Origin: Eunapius fragilis
Lineage: Eukaryota; Porifera; Demospongiae; Spongillida; Spongillidae
DNA: 64,000 bases
Assembly (NCBI GenBank): GCA_963681505.1
Contig: OY811978.1
Span: 6,494,586 to 6,558,585 of the forward strand
Direction of reading: 5' to 3'
Shown: positions 31,154 to 42,000 of the stretch, one piece after another
Layout: each line of letters starts with the position of its first letter
Numbering within the stretch: position 1 is the stretch's first letter
Notes under the pieces: model-generated
Told to the model about the DNA's origin: nothing
The model's input: the letters and a program-made list of their open reading frames with translations, nothing else
The model's database searches: none
Position numbers and translations under genes: made by a program

Positions 31154-32244
31154 GATCGTGAGCCAAAAGAATCACTTTGTTCCCTTTAATAAACGTCTCA
31201 ATAAGCCAATTGCTTTTTTCAATGACCAATGTCATGGTAACCTTGCATGCAACAATTAATTAATTTACATTCTTGATACCAACACCAACAGCTGCATGCT
31301 CTTAATTAATGAATTCTTCTAAAAGCCAAGCAGCAATTTTCTGATGACAATAATTATGTTGTGCTTGAAGAATCAAAGGACATGGTTGGCATCACACACA
31401 ATCACAGTTAATGTTCACCTACAACAGTGCATGCAAAGACAGTTAGCTTTGGACATTAACATGCATAATGCATGCACTGCATATTGTATCCTTTTAGGTA
31501 CGTGTAAAAGAGTATACCCCAAAGCACATCAGTAACAATTATCAGGTGACAACCAGTGAATTTTTTGGTGCAGGATGCAGTAAAGAACCAGAAATGTCAC
31601 TGATTCAAGAAACATCATGCTGTATGGATATGTTTCACAAGATAACACTTTTAAAAATTTTGCACTAAATTGAATATTATTCAAGTCCGGCTTCACATAA
31701 TTGCGGCAGACTAGACATAAAATGCAAGAGCTGAGCATAGGAAAAGATAAGTTTTCTCATGAGGTACAGGTTTGCATGCGCAATGAAAGTATCGCCACAA
31801 TGTCTCTTATTTCCTAGTTTTTTCAGTTTTGATGCAATCCAATAAAAGATCAATGTGTATCCATAGTACATACGCCATGTATGATACATGCAAAATGTGT
31901 TGGTAGTAAGGTTTTCCCTTGAGAGTTCTTTGATGAGCTTTAACCACCATCATTACTCTTGACAATTTGAAAAATTGTGCATGTATGTACTAGTACTTTG
32001 AGACATCACACAAGTTTAGAGAACCTTCACTGTACACTGCATGTAGGTAGGATATGATGTAATTAAAAAAATTATTGGCCTTCAAGGTTCAATGCAAGAA
32101 CCTATGCTTACACAATACTCCGCAGTGGTGACTTCATAAGGTCTGGAGCTGAGAGATGGGATATAAAATGAAACATATGTCAATGATGCCGAAATTTGTC
32201 TGGCTAATCCAAAACTGGTCCGTGCACATAAACACCCTCAACAC
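31154..32244. other. No supported gene
   Basis: Short open frames only; none shows family resemblance. AT-rich with scattered TGCATG palindromes. Confidence 0.45.
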
Positions 32245-32956
32245 GTGGAGATTAATCCTATTCTCAGTGAAAATGGCTTATTCAAGGGAACCAATAGTGG
32301 GAACCTAGTAGAAGAAGCATATGAGTACTTGATAAGAAATGTACCCGGTGGGTGCAAGCGTAGCACGCAAGCGATGCATACAAAGAAAGTCTCAGAAATT
32401 TGTTGCACTTTAAGAAGAAGAAAGGCAAGGTTTATTCATTTCAATTTGGCTAATGCACACAATTGTGTCGTCCGCAAGTCATGGGTAGTGCTTTATTATA
32501 GTCAATGGAAATAATATTTATTGGAGTTAAGAAAGTTAGAGCAGCGTCGTATTCTGCATGAATGTTGTCCGGGCACATGGGAGTGAAGCGAACTTTGAGC
32601 AGGATCAGTGAACGATTTATTTGGCGTGGAATGGTCAAAGATGTGAATGACACGGTGAGACATGCAACTTAGATTTTTAGCCATAGAATCTATTAAGACA
32701 ACCTTAATTAATTTAACTACAGGTTTCCAAACGTGACATCTGCCAGCATGCGAACCGGAAAAGCCTTCATACTGCCCTAGAACTGCACCCGGTCCAGTGA
32801 AGTCACCATGGAATCACATTGGCATTGATTTTGTTGGGCCACTTACGAAGTCTAAGTCAGGAAATTAATACATCTTGACTGTGTGTGACTACATGGTAGA
32901 AGTAGTTCCACTTCCATCTAAACATACAATTCGAGTTGCCAATGCACTCTTCAAGG
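32245..32956 (+). pseudogene. Ty3-type integrase gene with intron, decayed
   Basis: Pieces in order: EEAYEYLIRNVPGGCKRST (about 32308-32364) and KKVSEICCTLRRRKARF, a segment that in related proteins precedes the zinc finger; GHMGVKRTLSRISERFIWRG (about 32573-32632), the HHCC-type finger region; an intron with GTGAGA and CTACAG borders (about 32656-32721); then VSKRDICQHANRK and SPWNHIGIDFVGPL with the first catalytic Asp, and the second half to about 32956. This resembles integrase-like genes with introns (GIN1/KRBA2 type) widespread in sponges and cnidarians. Defects: a frameshift just before GHMGVKR and an in-frame TAA after KSKSGN (about 32868). The second Asp and the Glu of the catalytic triad were not found. 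Confidence 0.65.
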
Positions 32957-33294
32957 TATTGTTTCAACAGTTTTGCCTATGCATTTAAATTATAAACAGC
33001 ACAATACATGTGTATACGTGCTTAAGTTTGTATCAAGCTATAGTACATAGATTAACATTGCTCATATGTACATGGTTATTGGAACAATTAATGGAATCAA
33101 ATCTATGGAGATTGACAACAGCTCCTCAACATAAGCATTGCATATTCACCATTTATTGCATCACATGCAGCATGTGTTTTGCTTGTGTATATATTCACTG
33201 AGCATGCACAATGCATTTATAATTTATATAATTTATCACTCTCCCTTTATTACATGTGGCACCTTGAAATAAACTTACAACAAGTAAAGAAAAA

Positions 33295-33540
33295 CATTCT
33301 CTAACGAGAAAGTTGGTGGGATATAGGAATTGGAGGCAAAGGTGGTGTAAAAAGGAAGGGGAAAAGGTTTTGGGAAAAGATAAATGATACTAAAATCCTA
33401 TATTTAGCACTTCATTTGGTTCAGTTGGTGGGATATAGGAATTGGAGGCAATGGTGGTGTAAAAGGAAGGGAACAAGGTTTTGAGAAAAGGGTAATGAGA
33501 CAAAAATCCTATATTAAGCATTTCTTTTGCTTCTGTTACA
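33295..33540. mobile_element. Diverged relative of the 751-1002 MITE, internally duplicated
   Basis: It starts ACATTCTCTAACGAGAAAG and shares GGAGGCAA-GGTGGTGTAAAA with the element at 751. A block beginning GTTGGTGGGATATAGGAATT occurs twice in direct orientation, at 33312 and 33424 (period 112). This differs from the inverted arrangement of the first copy. Confidence 0.65.
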
Positions 33541-33714
33541 TTTACACGTGCTAAATTTAGGATTTTTGTTATAATCAGGAACTACTATCGTAGTTCCTGA
33601 TTATAATATTGCAAATAGCAAGCCAGACACATTGTCCTCCAGCTGAAGAAAAAAAAGACGCTAGGATAGACTTTGCATGTATAGTTAACTTCGATCTGAA
33701 TAGCGAACAGTTTT

Positions 33715-33836
33715 TGGCAAGGCAGGACCATTATTGGCGGACAAATATGGTCCGGGCGGACCAATTTTAGCGTCCAAAGGTGGTCCGGCCGGACCAATTT
33801 TGGCAACCAAAAATGGTCTGCCAGACCACTTTTAGG
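33715..33836. repeat. Four 33-bp tandem repeats, each with a 16-bp palindrome
   Basis: Units start exactly 33 bp apart at 33715, 33748, 33781 and 33814. Each begins with a 16-base near-palindrome: TGGTCCGGCCGGACCA in the third unit, with the others differing by a few bases, mostly in compensating pairs (TGGTCTGCCAGACCA in the fourth). The spacer is ATTTTNGC-like and A-rich. Thirty-three is 11 codons, and the minus strand is open across the array (recurring LVRPDHL). No coding function is claimed. Confidence 0.85.
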
Positions 33837-36448
33837 TAGGACCACGAACTTGCCCATATATGGGCGTAGCTTGGTATACCGTTTTCATAAACCTACTGCA
33901 CTCCTCATGTTCAGTGTACTACAAAATTTTTCATAATCCTGACTCAGAATTTTACGGATGTTGTTGTTTAGTCTCGTCCACAGCCTGATATACAATCCCA
34001 CTATTCTAATCCACCCATAGCTGCGGAATTGGGTCTGGGAACGAGAATAGTGTTTGTATTATTTTTTTAACAATTAATGTCTGGTGTCCTCCCGGGGGTA
34101 CATTTGTCTACAGCGGTTTACAGAATCAAGTTCTGCCAGTTTAACATCCTTTTACATTACGGTGCATGCTCGTTGTATAGGTCCTTCGGAGCGCTTGGTA
34201 AAGGTATAATTCTATTTCTTTGGTCCCAAGCCAGAGCTTCAAAGTGAAACTGATCGATCATGATACGCGTGGTTGCTATGTAATTATCTATACTAACTAC
34301 GCGTACAGGGATCGAATAGCTTTACTTTATAATTTGACGCTCTGACTTCAGACCAGATAATTTCAGGCCGTACAATGAGCATACACCGTCAAATGTACTA
34401 GGGATGTTAAACTGGCAGAACGTGAATCAATTTATTTTCTGTACCTTCTTTCCCACCTGCAAACAGGAGGGGGGACGGAGGTGTTTGGGGACCCGACCGG
34501 TGGTTTAAAGACTATTGTCTGTCTGAAGTAATAAGATATTTGTGTACTGCTACTTTGGAGCTCTGTATCTTGTCAGTGGTATGTGAGAGTCTCACACCAA
34601 CTTATACTCATATAAATTTGTCATTTCACTTTTTAGTTGGTCCAATGCAAGATACTCATACTGGAGATATCTAACAGATATAGGAATTTTTTTACGATAT
34701 TTGAGTTTAATACCTGCAAACACATGGAACTTTATCCCCAAATTAAAGCTTCAAAATTGAAATCCATGTTCAAAAGTAATGTTGTTACACCTACCTTCTT
34801 TTTGTTTCAGTTTCAATAAGCTATTGCTGAGTTATATAGCTTTGAGACCCTTTTTGGGGGGAGTTTCTTGGGATGGACATTGTTGTATGCTTCAGTCCAA
34901 TTATCATTCTATGCCATAGACCACAATACTTATTTGAATTGAGAGTAGTTAGTAATAAGTGTAAATGTATATCCGTTTTGGTGCCTTCGGCAGTAATTTT
35001 TGAACTTTTCCTAACTCTCTTATTAACTGAGACAGAGACTGGGGGGGGGGGGGGGGGGGGGGGGGACATATGTCCCCGGGCGCATGTGTAGGGATGACGG
35101 GGAGGCACCTTTGCATGCAAACACATCCGGTCCAGAACCTTTGCTGTGACGTGATCCGCCCACGCATCACTCACGTGTACGTCAATAAATGTTGCATAAG
35201 TTGTTCGGAATGGCTCGCTAGTCAGGTAAGCCAGACCCCTGTTATACTGGTTAATTTTGACTACCCTAAAGCCTGTACGTTCTCCACCTAACCTCATCCT
35301 GTACACGCATACATGCGCGCATTGTACATGTTTACTGCTGCAGTATAGGCCCTAATAATAATACTCACCCTCGAAGTACAACACTAGTGCGACCTCGAGT
35401 CAGCACCTCACTTCGAGGCACCCTGACCATTTTCTGCAGCAGAAAGATATAGAATCGGAAACCTACGAATCATGAGCCCTTGCTGGCGTGGCTTTATCTA
35501 TGCTATTAATCAGGCAACGTGTCATGAATAAAAGTGTTAGTGTGATTGACCCTCACGTGGAGTTAGCTACTGAATCCAGCATTGGTTTTTAGCCCTCCCC
35601 ATTTCCAAATCCATGCATAATGCACATTTGTTTGTGGCTGCATGTGCTGATTATTAAGCGGTTGCACATCATCCTAGAACGTGTTGTGCCATAGATATTA
35701 TACTTAGGAAACGGCGCACGTGAGCCATTGAACCCTGTACATGCAAGGATTTACCATCCGCGCACTTGTTAATTGAGTGACTGGCTATCCTCCCCCTTTG
35801 GATTTTTATTTTATTTTTTAGCTACGTCAAAACAAGGTACGTGTCTGGATTCTTTATTGCGTGTAAATTTCGGCAACGTTTAAAGTTTTTTTGTACGACG
35901 TACAGAAGAAGAGATACAATTATCTTCGCGCGTAGTTTCCAGTTTCAAACTTGCGGGTGTTACGGCCTTTTAGATAACTTGTAGTCCTTTTTTTAAAAAG
36001 TAAATAGGATAGTGGTCGCGTTTCTACACAGCAACGCATAGGTTTTACATAGTTTGCTCGTTAGTAACAGCGCGATTCGATTAAAACAGCTTTTTTAACA
36101 CGTATTAGAACTTGCGGGTATCACGTAGTCTAAAAATGATACAATACCACTGCCAGATAGAGCATAGATTTTTACACAGCAACGTCTGATTTTCTATCGT
36201 GGTGCTACTATGGGAAATTTTATATAAATTTTCAAAGTGCTACCGGTTGTCCGCATCATTAATTTCTGCATAAATTAATATCAACGATTTCTGTAAGTCA
36301 GCGATTTCTGATACACATGCATCCAATTACTTGTAAAATATCCTATTTGTTCATATTTCTCCCACTGAGATCTTTCTACTAATACACATAACCCACACCT
36401 GGCCTGTCCAGAGTTACATTTTCGGATTTACCTCATCCCTATAATTCA
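33837..36448. other. No supported gene; 25-bp G tract
   Basis: Contents: TCTGGGAACGAGAATAG at 34034-34050 (relative of the dispersed motif), a 25-bp G tract (35041-35065), and an inverted pair around 35365-35430 (CCTCGAAGT...ACTTCGAGG). Frames spanning the G tract (34821-35306, minus) are poly-proline artefacts. Nothing else stands out. Confidence 0.45.
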
Positions 36449-36712
36449 TTAGACGTACACATGCATTTGACTAACTAATAAGTGCATGCTGTTGTTCTCT
36501 GGCTTTTTCATCCAAATATTCAATACTTTAGCTGCCGTTAAACAATTGGAAGCCACTGGAGATGGCAATTGGTAGCTGTCCTCCACTAAAATCGCGTCAA
36601 CAGCTTCAATGAAATTCTGTACCGCTAAGGAAAACACACCACTTATTTCAAATAATGAGTTGCATGCGAACTAAGTTTACTCACTGTCGTCTAGGATATC
36701 TTCACAAGCCAT
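36449..36712 (-). CDS. Small two-exon protein or 5' part of a larger gene
   Basis: On the minus strand ATG at 36712 starts MACEDILDD; the exon (36712-36685) ends at a good donor, A|GTGAGT. An acceptor, TTTTCCTTAG, at 36625 opens exon 2 in matching phase: TVQNFIEAVDAILVEDSYQL, then NCLTAAKVLNIWMKKPENN, with a stop at 36449-36451. Total 67 residues, acidic at the start and probably helical. No family recognised. It could equally be the first two exons of a longer gene using the GTTAGT at about 36465 as donor, with further exons to the left that I did not find. Evidence is only the open frame, the clean splice pair and sequence composition. Confidence 0.42.
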
Positions 36713-37376
36713 CGTTCAGAATTTTAAATAGTGCGGAGTGTAGGTATTAACTAGTGTTGATTGGGCTTGTTTCCAATCCCTCTAAGTATAGTTGTGCATA
36801 GCTGCAATACGCATGTATAGGGCAAGTCATCATAGCTGTGGACCAAGCACAGCTAACATAAGCAGTCCGAAGGACTGCGATTGTTAGAGGAATAAATTAG
36901 GGCTTAGGGCAGGGTAGGGGGGGCCGAGGGCCCGCTACGCCCTTCAACTTTTCACCCCCTCTCCGAATCTGCCCTCAAATTGCACCCGTCTCTCCCTCCC
37001 GACACTCTTCATTGAAACTCACTAACTCGTCTCCCCCTTACTAAACGCCATCTTGGCTTGAACGAGGCTCCTGCGGCGCCGTACTTGGCGCCTTTGGCGT
37101 CGCCTCTGTGATGACCAGATGAGATTATATGGTATGGGATAAAGCTTGTGTTTACACTAAAAGAAACCTTTATTTTTCCTGTTCTCTGGTTCCTTTTTAA
37201 AATAAAAAAACCACAGAGTTGGCATAGGTCTACTTAGCGTTAATTACCTGCACTGTCAGAATTGGTAAGCATGTTCGGGGAGGTGTAGCTGCATTGCTTT
37301 GTGTACCCCAGATTACTGCATCCCTTTACTCTATTACTAAAGGGGAAGCATGTACAGTGTACAACTACTAATGACG

Positions 37377-37410
<34 letters not shown>

Positions 37411-38300
37411 ATACATTCTATGTGCACGTGCATGCCTAAAAGTGCTTTTAAGAGGATGGGGAAATTTATGAATTGATGCGAACACAAATTTACAAACTGC
37501 AAACATGTATGATGTGATTGATGGATGAATTCCAAAGGCTTGTATGAGTGTGTACAGATGTTGTACTTATGTATTGTGCATGTGTATGTCTTAAAGTGCA
37601 TGTGGCAATGAGGAAAACAAAATGCAAATACACCTGATGGCAAACAAAGCAAACATGCAATGTATTTGTCAGAAAATATAAAATATACGAATTGCTCCAT
37701 ACCAGCCCCCATACTAGCTGTATGACCAGGGTGCCCTCCCCATTCCAAATTCCTGGCTCCACCACTGTTCACTGTATCTGAATAATTATTTAAAAAATGG
37801 GGCAAATCAATAAGGGCTGGTCAGGATGTACTGAATTCTGCCTGGACCCAATGGTAATGTGGTATGCAAATGTGCATGGATTACATCACATATAGTGGTG
37901 ATGAAATCCATCCCCGGCTGCAAAAGTGGGTCTGGGTAGTGAGTCTGGGTACAAGATTAGGACTCTCCTGCAGAAAGATATACATGTACGCTTGGAACCC
38001 ATGGGTGTAATGCCCTTTGTATGTTCTGTAGGGAAGAGGTGTGTGTTATGTTGGGTTGAAAATGGCATTAATTGTTTGTAAGTATTGAAACACATGGCAT
38101 TTAAGTATGATCATTTGAACTGATCCATTTATATATACTTGCATACGTACCATAAACCTGTACAGGATCTGTGGATATTCTGTGATGTCATCTGAAACGG
38201 ATGTACATGTAAGGTATTATTAATATTATATAACCTGGGAGTCACAATGATTGAGACATGATTCAAAGTATATGTGAGTGTAAAAATTTAAGACTGTGTA
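36713..38300. other. No supported gene; GC-rich repeat and (GT)n
   Basis: The stretch 36880-37110 is unlike its neighbours: AGCAGTCCGAAGGACTGC hairpin, then a C/G-rich tract and GCGGCGCCGTACTTGGCGCC; probably a dispersed repeat. A (GT)n run lies at about 37377-37404, and two neighbouring GTCTGGGTA copies with GGACTC at 37928-37965 belong to the dispersed motif. The unseen 5' end of the RhoGEF gene may lie here, but no exon can be supported. Confidence 0.4.
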
Positions 38301-39043
38301 GAACGTTCAATGGGAAAATGGGTCTTGTGGATTTATATATATATAGCATTAAAAATCTTCCGAAATATTAACGCTATCGGGTTCCTATATTTAACACTAC
38401 ATACTACACCATTACTATATGTGAAAATCCATTTTGGTGTCTTACTCATGCGGAGTACCGACGTTACAAGGCCCGATACCCACATATTCAGGTAGGAGCG
38501 TCCAAATCGGTTCAATTCGGTAGGTACGTAGAAGGGTCCTGTCGCTATTGATTTGTTCTGTTTTACTATATCCATTACGGAGATATAGATGTGCAAAGTG
38601 CGTGTACGGTTTCCCGTTCGATTCGCGCCAATGATTTAGGCACTCGCCTCCCATATATTGAATGTCCAATTCACTGCTGCGAATCGAGTGGGAAACCGTG
38701 TTCGCACTTTGCACATCTATATCTCCGTAACGGATAAAGTAAAACTTAACGAAACAGAACAAATCAATAGCGGCAGGACCCTTCTACGTACCTACCGTAT
38801 TTGAACCGATTTGGTCGCTCCTACCTGAAGATGTGGTCTTTTTAAACCTTATGGGGTATCGGACCTTGGAACGTCGGTACTCCACATGAGTAAGACACCA
38901 AAATGGATTTTCACATATAGTAATGTGGTGGCATATTGTGTTAAATATAGGAACCTGGTAGCGTTAATATTTCAGAAGGTACATCGATTTGCTTTTTATG
39001 CTATATATGTAAATCCACAAGACCCATTTCCCATAGAACGTTC
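38301..39043. mobile_element. Fold-back element, copy 2, near-complete palindrome
   Basis: Two inverted arms of roughly 330-360 bp (38301 to about 38627, and about 38681 to 39043) flank a centre of about 50 bp. The ends read GAACGTTC. Internal landmarks appear once per arm: GGGTTCCTAT / ATAGGAACC, ACGGAGATATAGATGTGC / GCACATCTATATCTCCGT and GAAGGGTCCTGTC / GCAGGACCCTTC. No coding capacity. It ends 41 bp before an exon of the RhoGEF gene, so it must lie within that gene's intron or promoter. Confidence 0.9.
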
Positions 39044-39084
39044 CATGTGGATTGTTGAGTACACATTAATTGCCTCCACTACAG

Positions 39085-42000
39085 TCCCTCAGAAGAGGCA
39101 TCTCATCTGTTGCTGGATGATGCCAGCAGGAATGGCCAGAGAGATTTATCCAAAGAGCTCTTTGACCTCATTGATAGCAGCTTAGGCCCCATAGGAGTCA
39201 AACACCTGAGTGCAAGTGACGATAGCAGCTCAGAGTCTGATCATGATGATATGTGCAGGTGCTGCATGAAAAATGGAGCAAATGTATGTTTGACCCATTA
39301 TCAGCCCCCCACCCCCACCCTTCCCCTCCCTTCACACCTAGTGTTGGAATTTTACAATGTTTCTAGCAATGGCGACATTTATAAATGTGCACACTACCCT
39401 GGATTTTCATCTTCTACTATAAATGTGCGATTTTCACTATGGCAAAGCAGAGCTTCATATTTACTACGCCGAAATGTCACATTTACCTGCATCCATACAC
39501 TACTGTAAAGACAATTTCATCACTTGCTGCACAAGCAATTTATGGGAATGATAGACATAGACATGTCAGTGGGAAGGCACATAAACAGTGTGCACATAAA
39601 AATTACATTAGCTGTACAGTTGCATGCAAGTATGTATCCATTGTTCATTTGTGTGCTATTGTCAACAAATTGAGCTGGCAGTCCATCATATTGTGTCTAC
39701 TGCTCCCACTCTAGTGTGTGTTGTGTCTGGCTTTTTTATGTAGTGATATGTGAAGGTTCCGTTGAAGTCAAGATTGATATAGGGCGCTTATGCATTGCGC
39801 ACTCAGTGGAAATAAGGTCTCCGCTAAGTGCAGGGCCTTTGCCATATGTACTATATGTGTGCATGTGGGATACATGAATGAAAGACATTAGGGAGGTGGG
39901 GTGAAGTTTGTGTGGAACAGTCGCACAGAGAGGAACATCATGGTTTGATTGTAGCAAGCATTCATGCTATATTGCTATGACACTTGTACAGAGTAATTGC
40001 TGCAAACACAAACCGTTTAGTTTAAAGTTAATAAAGCATCCCAGTACATGTACACCTCACTTTCAAACTGAACTATTTCTGGCTCAGTCACACATACAGC
40101 ATGATGAAGGAGAAGAAGAGCCTAGGTGGGGGTCCCCGACCGTGGCATTAATGCAGCAAATAAAAGCTGACTCCCCTGGAAGAGGTGGAATTGGGATGAA
40201 GACATTTACCAACAGAGCGAAGGATTATTCTGGTGCCACAGAGTCACGTAAGCCAAACAGCAAGGCATTATTAAAAGCCAGGGCGAAGATTAATACGGCT
40301 TTGGAGGAAATGTTGGATTTGGAAAGAACTTATGTCAGTTGCCTGACAGACATAGTGGAAGTGAGTGAATACTTATAAGTAAGAGGATGGAGCTAGGTGT
40401 TAGAGGAGGGGAATGGTTATGAATTATGGTTTCAAATTATTTGATTACTCGACCTTAAATGAATAAATTATTGAATAATAATTACAATGATATATCATTT
40501 GCCAATAATAATTTACTGAATCCAAAAGAGAAAGTACTGCCACTGCCATTGTACAAGAACTAGATGACTAAGCTAGCTTGTGGATGATTGCAATGTGCAT
40601 GCATTTAATGTTAGAAAACCTTAGATAGACATCTTCAAGACAATTTCCATAAATATTGAACGGGTATCAAGCCATTTGAATTGTGTCAAACCTATAGAAC
40701 TGTTCAATACCAGGTTGGTCTGAGCTGGAACAGTATTAAAAACAGAATGCTTAAACTATCTAGGTATGTTCTTTATAGTTTGAGGCGAAATTACTAATTA
40801 CCATGTTTAATAACGCTATTTATTGCCATGGTAACAACTAGCAATCCTAGATTCCATCCAAAGATTGTTTTTCACCTAGCAATCAAAGTGTTTAGTACAA
40901 ATATAATGTATTGAACAGATATCATGGCCATACATAATGCTTAGGATCTCGGAGGGCAATGATAAATAATTCCTACTGTGGTGGTGTGGTCTCCAGATAC
41001 AAGTAAACTAAGATTACACAGGACCAAGGAGAATGGGATAGGGGTGGGTGGGGGACTGCTGCTCCTATGGTTGATATGACTCCTGAAAGATTATTATTTT
41101 TAATTGCCATGCACAATGTTGAGAAAAATAAGGATTTTTAAAAATGTATGCGTAGGGGGTAGTGTTAAGAATTGCCATGTGGCCCAGGCTAGCTCTCAGC
41201 TGGCTGTCTGGCTTAGAAGCCAGACCACCATGCACACAAAAAGGGCTTGTACGGAGTATAAGGTGTTGCAACCCTTCGATTCTTTACACTTCATAATTTC
41301 TCAGAAATAGATTGATCATTTATATCTCCATTGATTTGTTGCCCCGTAAAACATAACAATTAGTTAAAGTTGTTACACTGTTGTTAGACAATAGTGAAAG
41401 TGATTCAGGCAATCTGATTGGTCAGTTGCCGGTATCTAAACACATTAGAAACCTCGAGAGGGATTAGAGTGCCAGTGGCAGGGGGATTCTAAGTGCCCTG
41501 AACACTTAGAATCCCCCCCTCCACTGGCACTTAGAATCCCCCTTCTGGCACTTAGAATTCCTCCCTCTGGCACTTAGAATACCTCCTTTTAACATTCAGC
41601 TCGAGTTGCATACATCATAATATTATAAGTGTTAACTCAGTATTACTACTAGTACATGTTGATCCATTTTTTTTTTACAAGTCTAAAATTATAAAAAAGA
41701 CCTAATACACTCTAAAATAAAGTTCCAGGAGCTACATAACATAAAATAAAACCCTACCCATAATGGCTAGTCCTGTCATTGGAGGCATGCTTCCTCTGTT
41801 CAGCGGCCTGGGTAGCTGCCTCTGTAAAGTTTAGTGTGGCAGGAGTTAGAGTTGAGGTGACAGTGACATCAAAGGCTGCAGGTTGACCTCTGTCCCAACC
41901 TTGTATGAGGATTTCGGCTGGATAGGAATTGATATTAACCCTGCCCAAGCCATCCCAACCTCTATCTTCACTGGCAGGGGAGGCTTGTGGCAAAGCCTGC

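Noticed and set aside
34821-35306. 161-residue minus-strand frame with a proline run
   Set aside because: The frame crosses a 25-bp G tract that translates as poly-proline; there is no recognisable domain on either side and no splice context.
38886-39185. Frame running from a fold-back element into the 39085 exon
   Set aside because: Its N-terminal part is repeat arm (also read near 30419-30661 and 38333-38596) and it is in a different frame from the exon's likely coding frame.
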